Part shown: positions 53,704-64,000 of the stretch, piece by piece
Position numbering within the stretch: position 1 is the first letter of the stretch
Layout: each line of letters begins with the position of its first letter
Source of the DNA: Dactylorhiza incarnata
Lineage: Eukaryota; Streptophyta; Magnoliopsida; Asparagales; Orchidaceae
Reading direction: 5' to 3'
Assembly (NCBI GenBank): GCA_033032865.1
Contig: JAWHQI010000019.1
Coordinates: 9,280,001-9,344,000, forward strand
DNA length: 64,000 nt
Translations under genes and position numbers: made by a program
Notes under the pieces: model-generated
What the model saw: the letters and a program-made list of their open reading frames with translations, nothing else
Told to the model about the DNA's origin: nothing
Databases searched by the model: none

Positions 53704-54867
53704 ATGTCCAAAAAGGAAGAGATACTGGCCCACCTTAGGGTCTCGCAGGCGGCTCAGAAGGCCAAGGCAACCGCGCTCGCTTCCTGGGTCTCGCCGCAGT
53801 GTGCTTCACCTCAAACAAAAATGGCAAAGGTAGTCCGGTGCTCGTCCAGCGAAGACGGGTATTTTCCTCCATCTCCCTCTTCCCATGACGAACTCGCCTT
53901 GCAGGTACTAATACCAAACTCGCTAGTTTAACGTCCTTCTTACCTGACATTGCTTCTTTGCTCGCAAAACACTCCCCCGAGAGAGAATGCGCTGGAGAAA
54001 GCAACCACGGAGATTCACACCTCTACCCCTGGGAGGGTTGACCCCGCATCCCGAGTTGTGGGGACCTCTGACATGCGGGCCCCACCCTCGTAGTCGTGTG
54101 AGTAGTTCTCCTCTCCCACCTTTATAACGTATTTTCTTACTCGCTAAGTTTCCTTGATCCCCTATGCAGTGCCTCTTCTTGCCAATTTGGAGGAGCGGAT
54201 TCCTCCACCCACGGACCTATCGGCCCCATCGAATCAGACCATCGTCACCCCCAGATTCGGCGTTTTGGGGTAAGTGTGCCCTGGTTGGACATTGCTTGCT
54301 GAGCCCAGACTTACTGTCGAAGCCGCGTTCCGCCCTGGTCTGGGGAAGGCCGTTACCCCTGCCTTCATTGATGCGTTCCAGGGGTGGCTGGGCTCCTCTC
54401 GCCAGCGGCCCAGTACCCAAATTTAACCACCAGGTTAGACCATCCCTGCCGAGTGCCACTTCCACCTCCGCTTCACTGATTTCTATCTCGCAGGTGATCC
54501 TTCGACCCCGCTCACTGAGTCGGAGCATGGATAGGTGGAGATGTCGCCACCCCCCTCGCCAGGTCAGGTCGCGGATTTTCTGGGGGACCCCGGCGACCCA
54601 GAGAAAATGAAGAGTCGGGTCACCGAGATATTCCAAAAGCATACTTCCATGCTGCAGGGGCTACACGAACAAAATGGGCTAGATCGGCTCGCGTATGAAG
54701 AGAGATTTGTTGCGATGGAGGACGCAAACGCACGCCTCCTTGTTGAGGTGCGGCCAGTCGACATCAGCGAGGTGACCTCCCCCGCGGTGCAAATTGCTCG
54801 GATTGAGGATTGCGCGCGGGTGTTAACTCGCGAGGCCCAGTTGGTTCGCGAGTACCACTACCCGTGA
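53704..54867 (+). pseudogene. TatB antisense gene 1
   Basis: Exon 1 (53704-53904) is open: MSKKEEILAHLRVSQAAQK to HDELALQ, then donor GTACTA. The exon 2 acceptor is damaged (CGCAA where TatA has CGCAG). Exon 2 ends near 54097 (donor GTGAGT). Exon 3 starts at 54170 after ATGCAG. Exon 4 starts at 54494 after TCGCAG, has a TAG near 54533, then SPPPSPGQVADFLGDP, a probable coiled-coil, and ends REYHYP-TGA at 54867. The conserved end and splice sites show the gene model is real even though both copies are dead. Confidence 0.6.
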
Positions 54868-55331
54868 GTCCCCCCGCGCTCAGGTGTGCGGGGATGCGGA
54901 TGCTGGAAGTGGCTCCATTATTGAAGAGCTTCTCTTGTTAATCTGTTGTCGGCTTCCTCTTCCCCTCCTCTTTATGGGGGGATTTAAACAATTTGATGAT
55001 TTGTATTATTAAGATTTTCATGGCTCGCTTGCGAGTCCTCCATTTCTGTTTTATTGTGTCCATTGCTATGCCCACCTCGCTCGCTCCTTGCAAACTTCCC
55101 TCTTAAGAACTAAATTTGGTTGCCTTACTCTCGTGACTCACTCTCGCGGCTCGCTCTATCTCTACTTCTTTATACATGTCTTGCTCCCCCCAGAGTTAGC
55201 TGGAGGGACTTTCTTCAGCGAGGAGCCAACTCGCCGGGTCCGGATAAGGCTCTGGGATGTTTGAAAAATACAGCGCGGATCTACTATCGGCAGCCCCCGA
55301 CTCTTCGTATTCCTCCCTCAAGTTTTATTTC
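54868..55331. other. TatB spacer between antisense genes
   Basis: No gene. Contains CTCGC/GCGAG words and probably the 3' UTR of gene 1 plus upstream sequence of gene 2. Confidence 0.5.
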
Positions 55332-55339
55332 TATAAATA
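55332..55339 (+). promoter_or_regulatory. TATA box of TatB antisense gene 2
   Basis: TATAAATA, same context and spacing as 24477 in TatA. Confidence 0.65.
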
Positions 55340-55460
55340 GTCGCCACATTTATCTTTTCAACCACTGCATTTACTGCTTTCTCTCCGCCCTCTCCTTCTA
55401 ACCCTCTCGTAGAACTTAGCTCGCTCTCGCTAAGTTCGCAATTCACAGCCTTCTGACATC

Positions 55461-57405
55461 ATGGTCACAGACCTGAAGGCGGAGGGTCGAGCCAAGTGTG
55501 CCTGAGCCTTCCTCGAGGGCCCTTTCTTTTGTGCCAACCTCACCTCGGAGGAGTTTCTCGCCATCGTCGACCAGTATATCCCTCCTGGATTTGCGGCTCG
55601 CCGCCCTACTGATCGAGACACCATCAGCGACCCTCACCCCGACGAGCTCGCCATCCCCATTGCTCACTTTCAGAATGGGTTGCGACACCCCCTCTGGCCT
55701 GAAGTGCGCCAGGTATTATTATTCTTTAGACTTAGTATTCTTGGCTCGCTTTGCGAAGAGTGTTCTAACCTTTGCTGACTCTTCTAGGTGCTCAAATACT
55801 TTGGAGTTCTGCCGAGCCAGCTGACTCCGAACACGATCTCCGTGGTGGTCGCATTCGCCAGCTATCTTCGGGCGGAGAGGATCGAGTTCAGTTTGCTCGT
55901 CTTCCGTAAGGTATTTTCTTTTCGTGCGTATAAAGGCGGGACGACTCACTTCACGAGTTAGCACATCACCATCCGCGAGACGGTGAATAAGGCCCGCTAC
56001 TATACGCAGAAATATGTCCTAGTGAAGGGCCCTTTCGGCAACATCTCCTACTCCCCCCTTCAGCGGGACGATGCCACCTACCTCCCTCCCGCCTCGCTAG
56101 GGGGCGATGACGCCAAACTATACCAGTACCGGCAGGGGAAGAACTTCGAGGTAGTCTTCCTCCGGCAGAGGGTGGACTCGCTAACGTCCGTTCTCCAGGG
56201 CGAAGGTATGACACGCCTTCACGAACTTTCCCTCTCCTCTTCTCTCATTTTTTACTAACCTTTCCGACATCTTTCCAGGATAACGAGATCTTCCGCGCTA
56301 CCCCCCGCATGCGATCCCATCCACCCCTACTACTGGATCGCTTGCGAGCATGGCCGCCGAGGCGTGCCGCGATCTCCCGAGCTCTTCTTCTGGAAAGAAA
56401 CGCCCACCTCCGCCAAGCCAGCCCGCCTCGCAGGGATTGGCGAAGAAGACAAAGAAAGCCCCCCCCCCCCCCCCCCCCCCCCCCCGCACCTAAGGGGAAA
56501 GAGGTCATGGATCTGCCTGATCCAGATACCCTCCCCTCTTCTTTGGCGAACCAGAAGCCCGCTGATGAGAGTGGCATGCCGGGTGGTTCCGCCGATAAGC
56601 CCAAGCCGACGAGCCACATGAACTATGGGCTCGGCGCAAGGCTTGCGGACGCGGTTGGCGAGCCGATGCTCGTGTGGGACCCTGATCAGAATTAGATCGT
56701 CTCCTCCTATCTCCTCCCCTCCTGGATGGAGAGTGACAAAATTGCGGGCTAATCATTCGCGCTCGCCTTTAGACTCTACGACTGTGAAGATGCCTCCCTC
56801 TTCAGGGCCTTCACGCAAAAGGGGCTCGTATACGAGGCCATGTGAGCCCAGTTTTGGGCGACGGAGCTTACCCACATGGTGGGCTGCCGGTACTTCACCG
56901 CGGATAGGGAAATCATAGAGCTCAACGGTGAGCTACGAAAGTCCGCGGATGAGGTCGCGGAGCTTAAGGGAAAGGAGGCCTTGACTGAAGGCCTCCTCGC
57001 CAGCCTTCAAGGCGGCCTGGTAAGTAATGCCTGCAAAGTGTTTTTCCTTGTCTCGCTACCCTTCGCCTCTACCTAACTTCCTTTATGCAGGATGCCGAGT
57101 CCGCGAGCAAACTTACGGCGAGGATCACTGACTTGGAGATGGAGAATTCATTCCTCAAAGCTCAGGTTCGCGATCTAACCATGGCGGTGCTCCCCCCACC
57201 TCCTTCGCGAGCTAGGGCTCACGCCCAATCGCGAGATGAAAGGGAGGCCACCAGCAAAAACTCGATGGGGATCGCCGAACTCATCTTCGACACCCTTAAA
57301 GGGGCGGCCCTGATCGTTCCTGACGCCATGGAGCTCACCACAGAAGACGTCATCCCCAGCTTGTTTGCGGAGATCACAGGGGCGGAAGATCTCGAGAGAG
57401 AGTGA
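55461..57405 (+). pseudogene. TatB antisense gene 2 (putative gypsy-type transposon domain protein)
   Basis: Exons 55461-55712, 55788-56205, 56279-57019 and 57091-57405, with donors GTATTA, GTATGA, GTAAGT and acceptors TCTAG, TTCCAG, ATGCAG at positions equivalent to TatA. VLKYFGVLPSQLTPN carries the Transposase_28-like signature. Stops: TGA after GRAKCA, TAG near 55960 (TatA has CAG), and several in exon 3 (near 56693, 56750, 56843). A 26-base poly(C) at 56460-56485 disrupts the basic/Pro linker. Exon 4 is fully open (DAESASKLTARITDLEME to EDLERE). Function unknown. Confidence 0.7.
56460..56485. repeat. Poly(C) run of 26
   Basis: In exon 3 of TatB antisense gene 2, after AAGAAAGC; the aligned TatA position has only CTCCC. 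Confidence 0.9.
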
Positions 57406-58149
57406 AGGATTCTTCAACAGGCAGCTTTGACCCATTAATTTTTCTAAGTGTAAAATTTTTGCATTGGTCGGCGAGTTCGTCGTTGACTGTAAAACCTTTT
57501 GATCAATGATATTGAAATATTTTGTATATCTTGTGAATGTCATTTCCTTTTTATTTCATTATCTGCACTCGCACCTATATTCATGCTCGCGCGGGTGTAT
57601 TTTGCGACACTTGCGCTAATATGCTCGCATCTCCACGCCTTTGTTTCCGCATTTCTGCGTTTAGTCGGGCTCGCACTCGCACATTGTCAATACAGCGTTC
57701 ACATAGCTTCTTTAGCTTAGAAGCCTCACTCGGTAAACCTGTTCTACCCCCACATCTGGGAGAAGTTTGGCCCACTTCGCGAGCTTCCAGCGCTACACAC
57801 TGATCCCCCCCCCCCATCAACGAACCCCTCCGGCTTGAGGATTTTGCGCATGCCACCAAAATTTTCTAAGTGTCTTTGCAAGCTAGGTCCCGACTCGACA
57901 AGCTTTGCGAACACATACTCCACTGCCCCGCTTTTATCCTCGGACTTAGGTGTTTTTCATCCGCCGCAGGCTTTTGTTGTTATGCGAGCGAGACCCAGGG
58001 CTCACCTCGCCTAGGCCTTGAGAGAATTTTACGAGCCGAGTGCCTTAGTATGAATAACTTGCTAGCTGGTCCTTGGGACAGATTTAGCCCACCGACTAGT
58101 AAGGGGCCAGCAGTGGAATCATCCGGGGCACTCTGTTACCAACACTCGC
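57406..58149. other. TatB spacer before tandem array
   Basis: No gene. CTCGC-rich sequence with an 11-base poly(C) at 57805-57815. Confidence 0.5.
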
Positions 58150-59568
58150 TACCTTGCCAGCCTCTCTAGTGATCAACATGACCCATCATCTATGAGAGCC
58201 CGGCAGTAGAATCGATCCGGGGCATTCCAGCACCAAAGGACTTGTTACTTGCCAGCCTCTCCAGAGATCAACCTGACCCACCGTCTATGAGAACCCGGCA
58301 GCGGAATCGATCTGGGGCATTCCAGCACCAAAGAACTTGTTACTTGCCAGCCTCTCCAGAGATCAACCTGACCCACCGTCTATGAGAGCCCGGCAGCGGA
58401 ATCGATCTAGGGCATTCCAGCACCAAAGGACTTGTTACTTACCATCCTCTCAAGAGATCAACCTGACCCACCGTCTTTGAGAGCGTGGCAGCGGAATCGA
58501 TGTGGGGCATTCCAGCACCAAAGGACTTGTTACTTGCCAGCCTCTCCAGAGATCAACCTGACCCACCGTCTATGAGAGCCCAGCAGCGGAATCGATTTTG
58601 GGCATTCCAGCACCAAACGACTTGTTGCTTGCCAGCCTCTCCAGAGATCAACCCGACCCACCGTCTATGAGAGCCCAGCAGCGGAATCGATCTGGGGCAT
58701 TCCAGCACCAAGGGATTTGTTACTTGCCAGCCTCTCCAGAGATCAACTTGACCCACCGGCAGCAGAATTGATCTGGGGCATTCCAGCACGAAAAGACTTG
58801 TCACTTGCCAGCCTCTCAAAAGATCAACCTGACCCACCATCTATGAGAGCACGACAGTAGAATCAATCTGGGGCATAACAGCACCAAAGGACTTGTTACT
58901 TGCCAGCCTCTCCAGAGATCAACTTGACCCACCGTCTATGAGAGCCCAGCAGCGGAATTGATCTGGTGCATTCCAGCTCCAAGGGACTTATTACTTGCAA
59001 GCCTCTCCAGAGATCAACCTGACCCACCGTCTATGAGAGCCCAGCAGCGGAATCGATCTAGGACATTCCAACACCAAAGGACTTGTTACTTACCAGCCTC
59101 TCCAGAGATCACCCTGACCCACCATCTATGAGAGCCCGGCAGCGAAATCGATCTGGGGCATTCCAGAACCAAAGGACTTATTACTTGCCAGCCTCTCCAT
59201 AGATCAACCTGACCCACCGTCTATGAGAGCCTAGCAGCGGAATCGATCTGGGGCATTCCAGCACCAAAAGACTTGTTACTTGCCAGCCTCTCCAGAGATC
59301 AACCTTACCCACCATCTATGAGAGCCCGACAGCGGAATCGATCTGGGGCATTGCAGCACCAAAGGACTTGTTACTTGCCATCCTCTCCAGAGATCAACCT
59401 GACCCACCGTCTATGAGAGCCCGGCAGCGGAATCGATCTGGGGCATTCCAGCACCAAAGGACTTGTTACTTGCCAGCCTCTCCAGAGATCAACCAGACCC
59501 ACCGTCTATGAGATCCCGGCAGCGTAATCGATCTGGGGCATTCCAGCACCAAAAGACTTGTTACTTGC
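58150..59568. repeat. TatB tandem array, ~95-bp units
   Basis: About 15 units with a 95-bp period (unit starts at 58255 and 58350). Same core as the TatA array (GCCTCTCCAGAGATCAACC, GGAATCGATCTGGGGCATTC) but with its own variants (CTATGAGAGCCCGGCAGC, CACCAAAGGACTTGTTACTT). Units differ more from each other than in TatA; one is shortened near 58755. Confidence 0.95.
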
Positions 59569-59633
59569 TCAAAAACTACTTCAAAATATATGTATTGAGA
59601 AGGAAACATACAAAAGACATTTACAAAAAATTG

Positions 59634-61126
59634 CTAAGGATAAAATCTCTTCAAATCATTCCCACTCCTGGCTCGGCCGAGAGGTACCCCATCCACATCT
59701 TGGAGATGGTACCCACCAGATTTGAGCACTTCACTTACAATGTAAGGCCCCTCCCAATTGGGGTCTAACTTACCTACAGCGGCTCCTCTCCCTGTCGCAT
59801 CTACCTTCTTCAGGACCAAGTCTCCTTTCTCGAATTGTTTTATTCTGATATGTTGATCAAAGTACCAGGCCATCCGCCTATTGACTTCCTCCTGTCGAAC
59901 AGTAGTGAGGCCTCGGAGCTCATCTACCAGGTCCAGGGACAACCTTTGCTCTGCATCATTTTCTACTAGCCACTCTTCACCTCCTTCGCCCGCGGTGATC
60001 ACCCTGGGGGTTTTTACTTCGAATTCTATCGGGAGGATGACCTCGGACCCATGAGACAGTTTGAAGGGGGTATCCCCTGTGGCCATGTTTGGAGTAGTCC
60101 TCAAGGCCCACAGGACCAAGGGCAGCTGCTCTACCCAGTTGCCCCTGAGATTCTCCACTTTCTTCTTCAGCAGGTTGACAATTATCTTGTTCGCTGCTTC
60201 CTCCTGACCGTTACTCCTCGGGTGGTGGACCGACGAGAACCTGAGGTCTATGCCGAGTTGGGTACAAAAACTAACAAACTCTTCGCTGGCAAATTGTGGT
60301 CCATTGTCCGTTACTATGGAAAGTGGGAGCCCGTGCCTACAAATTTTCTCACCCCATACAAAGTTCCTAATTACCACTGGGACGTTACCTTGGCCAGCGC
60401 TTTGACTTCTACCCACTTAGAGAAATAATCTATCATTACCAATAGGAACTTCCATTAGCCGCTAGCTTGCCGGAAGGGACCTACCAGGTCCAAACCCCAT
60501 ATAGCGAAGGGCCATGGAGCTGTGATGGTCCGGAGCCTCTGAGCTGGGAGGAGTTGGAGTGGAGCATATAGTTGACACTTTAAACACCTTATTGCGAATT
60601 CTGCTGCATCCTTACTGAGGGTAGGCCAAAAATAGCCTTGCCTCAGCACTCTTCCCTCCAGAGTCCAGCTCCCGGAGTACCTGCCACATTCTCCCGAGTT
60701 GATTTCTTCGAGGACTCTCGGGACTTCCTCCTCCGATACGCAATGGGCCAGGAGCCCCGAGAGTGTTTTCCTATATATTCCTCCTGCATGTAAGGAATAA
60801 TAGGCCGACTTGTACCTAAAGCACCGTTTATCCATGTCCCCTTCAGGGAACTTTCCCGATGCCAGGAAGGTGATGAAGGGATCCATCCACGATGCTCGCT
60901 GATCTACCTCCATCAGATCCCCTTCTTCGATGGAAGGTCGGAAAAGTTCCAATACTGTCCCTCCAGCTCGAGGGCCAAACTTGGCTAGGAGGTCCACCAG
61001 GATGCTCTCCTCCCTCGGCACATGCTTGATGGAGAAATTGCAAAATTGACCGATGACCTCCTTGAACTTCTTCAGGTAGCGTTGGAGGGTCGCCTCCCTT
61101 GCTTCAAATTCACCGCGATTTGGCAT
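59634..61126 (-). pseudogene. pol: TatB integrase and end of second RNase H
   Basis: 61126-60455 covers the second RNase H end (PREESILVDLLAKFG) and the integrase zinc-binding part (RCFRYKSAYYSLHAG, HCVSEEEVP, SGECGRYSG) up to DLVGPFRQASG. A TAA just after it splits off 60416-59634, which holds the core (VTDNGPQF; NGQEEAANKI with the glutamate) and the C-terminal segment (DQHIRIKQFEKGDLVLKKV, GRARSGNDLKRFYP). All three catalytic acids are visible; only the frame is broken. Confidence 0.85.
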
Positions 61127-61860
61127 GCTACCACCATGGAGTCCGTTGAGACCTCCACATCCTACACTCCCAGCTCCCTGGCCAGCCGCAGGCCCGCTAT
61201 CACTGCCTCGTACTCGGCCTGGTTGTTGGTAATTGGGAAATGGATGCTCAAGGCTTGCTCAATCTTTGTTCCTTGGGGTCTTATTAGGATGATTCCTCCT
61301 CCATAGGAGTCTTTCCCTGACGCACCATCCACCAGCATCTTCCATGCCACCGAGGGAGGTGATTCATGCTCCTCCACTTCAGTTGCGTAGTCCGCCATGA
61401 AGTCCGCCACCGCTTGTGCCTTGATTGACATCCTAGGCACAAATGCGATGTCGAACTCATTTAGCTCCACGGACCATTTGGCTAGCCTCCCCGAATGCTC
61501 CACCCCTTCCATGACTTTGCGAAGTGGGGGGTCGGTCACCACTTTGATTGAGTGTGCTTGGAAGTATGGCCTTAGCTTCTGAGCCGATACAACCAAAGCG
61601 AAAGCCAACTTTTCCAGAATTGGGTATCGAAGCTCCGCCTTCCTCAGCACTCGGCTGATGTAGTAGATGGGGAACTGCCTCCTCCCTTCTTCCCAGACCA
61701 ACACCGATTTTACTGCCTCAGATCCTACCCCTAGGTATAGGGATAGACCTTCCCCTTGCCTTGGTCCCTGGAGTAGAGGAGTCTGGGTGAGTTGCCCTTT
61801 CAGAGCTTGAAAAGCTTCCTCATATTCCGAGGTCCATTCAAATTTCTTATTTCCTCATAG
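61127..61860 (-). pseudogene. pol: TatB RNase H pair
   Basis: 61704-61162 reads straight from the RT-linked RNase H (IYYISRVLRKAELRYPILEK, VELNEFDIAFVPR) into the second one (MLVDGASGKDSYGGGI, NNQAEYEAVIAGL). This is direct evidence for the Tat-type dual RNase H in one frame. Confidence 0.85.
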
Positions 61861-62640
61861 CACCTTGAAGAAAGGTGCACACTTCTCAACCGCCTTGGAG
61901 AGGAACCTGCTGAGTCCGGACAATTTTCCCGTGAGGCGTTGAACCTCCTTCGCGTTTCTTGGCGACCCCAACTCGACGATTGCTTTAACCTTATCTGGGT
62001 TAGGCTCCACCCCTGCTGGGGTGAGCAAGTGACCCAGGAACTTTCCCCTGCTAGCCCTGAAGACACACTTTAGGGGGTCAAGTTTCATCTTGTACTTCCG
62101 CAAGGTCCCAAAGGTCTCTTCAAGGTCTTCGAGGTGAGACTTGAGTTCCCGACTCTTTTTCATGAGGTCATCAACATAGACCTCCAGGTTTCTTCCCTTC
62201 TACTCTCGGAAGACCCTGTCCATCATTCGTTGGTACGTAGCCCCTGCATTCTTGAGCGCAAAAGGCATCATCTTATAATAATAGCACCCATCCCCTGTGA
62301 TGAAGGAGACATCTTTGATGTCGGGGGGGGGGGGGGGGTGCATTCGGATCTGATGATAACCTGAAAAAGCATCTAAAAAAGACATTACAGGGAAACCGAT
62401 GGCTGAATCAACCAGCGCGTCAATTCTAGGCAAGGGGTAGCAATCCTTGGGGCATGATTTATTAAGTAAGGAAAAATCGATACACATCCTCCACATACCT
62501 GCTCCCTTTTTTACCATCACCACGTTGGAGACCCAGCCTGGATACTGGATCTCCGATACAAAACCCGCCTACAGGAGCTTACCCACCTCCTCTCGGATGG
62601 ACCCCTCCAGCCGGTCTGCCATGGCCCTCTTCTTTTGACG
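61861..62640 (-). pseudogene. pol: TatB reverse transcriptase
   Basis: Segments 62523-62200 (MCIDFSLLNKSCPKDCYPLP, FLDAFSGYHQIRMH, KNAGATYQRMMDRVF) and 62163-61855 (thumb region) flank YVDD, with a TAG between FRE and KGRNLEVYVDD. A 16-base poly(G) at 62323-62338 adds prolines after RMH. Catalytic motifs are present; frames are broken. Confidence 0.8.
62323..62338. repeat. Poly(G) run of 16 in TatB RT
   Basis: Expands the two proline codons after RMH that TatA shows as HPPD. Confidence 0.9.
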
Positions 62641-63655
62641 GATGGGGTGGGTGCCTGGGTCGAGATTGAGGTGATGGCAATCCACATCCGTATCGATCAC
62701 GGGCATCTCCGTGGCACTCCAGGAGAAGACATCCACATTTTCCTGGACGCAGGCCAGGATCTGCTTCTGCTCCTCCAGGCCGACCTCTCCACTGATGCGG
62801 CCTTCTCCACCACCCCGGCCCGGGTGGTGACCTCGATCTCCACGACCTCCTCCACAGTTTATAGCAAGGACTGCTCTCCCCAACCTTCTTCCTTCTCCTC
62901 ATCGCAAGTTGGTACTTCGACCTTCTCCTCTCCTTTTTCCCTCCTGAACCTTCATCACCTCTTCCGCCCCTCGCTCCTGGGCCTAACCTTCTACTTATTA
63001 CTTCTCCTCCTCTCCTTCTCCTATCTGCTCCTCTGCCTCTCTGAGACCCACAGGCTCTCCCACCTCCTGATCCCACTTCTCTACTTCGACTATCCAGGAG
63101 ATGGTGTTGACTAACGTCATGTAGAACTTCCTTGCTACCTTCGGATCCCCTCTTACCTGAATCTGAACTCCCCTCGAGCTGAATTTGAGACATTGGTGGA
63201 AGGTGGAGGGGACGCAACGGAAAGCATTGATTAGCAGCCGTCCAAAGATGGCACTATAGCTGTTGGGGGCATCAACTATGACGAAGTGGCAATTCTGAGA
63301 TTGCCCACACAGGACCACGTGGAGCCCCACTCCCCCCTCTACCTCCTTCCTCTCTCCGGAGAACCCGAACAATGGTCCATCTGAGGCCAACACCCTCTTG
63401 GCTTCCACCTTCATCTCATCGAATGCCTTCTTGAAGATGACATTGATGGAGCTTCCGTTGTCCACGAGAATCCGGGACACCGTGAAGTTTTCGATGGCGG
63501 TCTGGATGACCAACGCGTCGCAGAAAGGATCCTCATGACCTGGAATGTCCCTTTGAGAGAAAGTGAGTTTTTCTGCTGGGGGTGGGGCCGTGGATTTCGA
63601 AGCCACGCTCCAGCGGGAGAGGGTATGGAGGCATGCTTTCAGGGTTGCCTCCATA
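62641..63655 (-). pseudogene. pol: TatB protease and linker
   Basis: The protease reads SRILVDNGSSINVIF (DNGSS active site) and FVIVDAPNSYSAIFG, preceded by gag-tail sequence (ITFSQ-like, LTFSQRDIPGHEDPFCDALV). The following acidic linker is frame-shifted. The left-to-right limit at 63655 is the GypX insertion; the open frame beyond it is GypX DNA. Confidence 0.8.
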
Positions 63656-64000
63656 TGTAACACCCCAGTTTTGCTGATCTGAGAGTTAACGTCGGGTGTT
63701 AGGTCTTCTTCGCTTGGAACTGCTGGGATGACAAGTTTTCTTGACCCATGATCGTGCGTTTTTCTTGACGCACGATCGATCCGACCGTGCGTGCTCTTCG
63801 GCTGGAAAAATGGTGTTCCGACTTTGATCATGAATTTTTATGCACGGTCGTGCGTTCGATCGTGTGCGAGTAAAACACACTGGCGCTGCTGTTTCTTCCA
63901 TTTAATAATGCACGGGCAACGCACGGTCGTGCGTTTGCCGCGCGGTAGCTGACGGAGCCAGATCCGTAAACAGCGAAATCTGGGAGTCTGTTTGGTTTGA
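63656..64000. mobile_element. GypX: start of another LTR, continues off the window
   Basis: An abrupt switch out of TatB gag to TGTAACACCCCAG, a common LTR start in plant Ty3/gypsy elements. It carries CGTGCGTTTTTCTTGACGCA and GCACGGTCGTGCGTTCGA words and a block CATTTAATAATGCACGGG close to one in AthC (35644). The orientation is probably plus, but the rest of the element is not visible. Confidence 0.65.

Larger units (their letters stand above)
53236..63655 (-). mobile_element. TatB: second Tat element, truncated at both ends
   Basis: Same layout as TatA: a fragment of 3' LTR, two antisense genes, a tandem array, integrase, dual RNase H, RT, protease. CopE abuts its LTR fragment at 53235/53236 and GypX cuts gag at 63656. 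More diverged and more broken than TatA. Confidence 0.85.

Overview
This window is plant nuclear DNA made almost entirely of nested LTR retrotransposons. I found no convincing host gene. The grounds for a plant, probably a flowering plant, are Ty1/copia gag-pol with a primer site matching initiator tRNA-Met, Athila-type primer sites matching tRNA-Asp, Tat-lineage Ty3/gypsy elements with a second RNase H, plant-type introns, and a Tourist-like MITE. The species cannot be named from the sequence.

Labels and layout. CopA (1-2477, minus) is a decayed copia gag-protease-integrase running off the left edge. CopB (3182-4276, minus) is the accessory gene of another copia element, with an exact-looking 451-bp tandem duplication. 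CopC (4277-14363, minus) is a SIRE/Maximus-like copia with 3' LTR, accessory gene, pol and gag, cut by AthA. AthA (14364-20122, plus) is a non-autonomous element with a tRNA-Asp primer site and a truncated 3' LTR. CopD (20123-21777 and 43192-43427, plus) is the 3' end of a copia element whose LTR is split by TatA. TatA (21778-43186, minus, target duplication AGAAG) is a Tat-lineage element with an antisense two-gene cassette and a 96-bp tandem array. Inside TatA lie AthB (28242-34642, plus, duplication CGGAA) and the solo LTR AthC (35091-36772, duplication CCTAC). CopE (43428-44402 and 52188-53235, plus) is a copia 3' end whose LTR is split by CopF. CopF (44403-52182, minus, duplication TTATC) is a complete young non-autonomous copia element with gag and an accessory gene but no pol. 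TatB (53236-63655, minus) is a second, more decayed relative of TatA, cut at 63656 by the LTR of another element that leaves the window (GypX).

The inferred nesting is TatB > CopE > CopD > TatA > AthB, with CopF in the other half of CopE. The TatA, AthB, AthC and CopF steps rest on 5-bp target duplications; the outer steps are inferred from broken LTRs.

Three things stand out. (1) Unrelated LTR families here all carry dense clusters of short CpG-rich inverted-repeat words (CGTCGA/TCGACG, GCGCACGACC/GGTCGTGCGC, GGCGAGCC/GGCTCGCC, GTCTCAGC/GCTGAGAC, GTTCG/CGAAC). Some words or longer modules are shared between families, and in CopF the cluster runs into gag coding sequence. (2) Both Tat elements carry two antisense genes with introns and TATA boxes in front. 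(3) Three SIRE-like copia elements carry a downstream accessory gene with its own TATA-like site; one copy has a probable 60-bp intron. Most other coding sequences are dead, often through changes of the kind CAG to TAG or CGA to TGA, as expected for methylated, silenced repeats.
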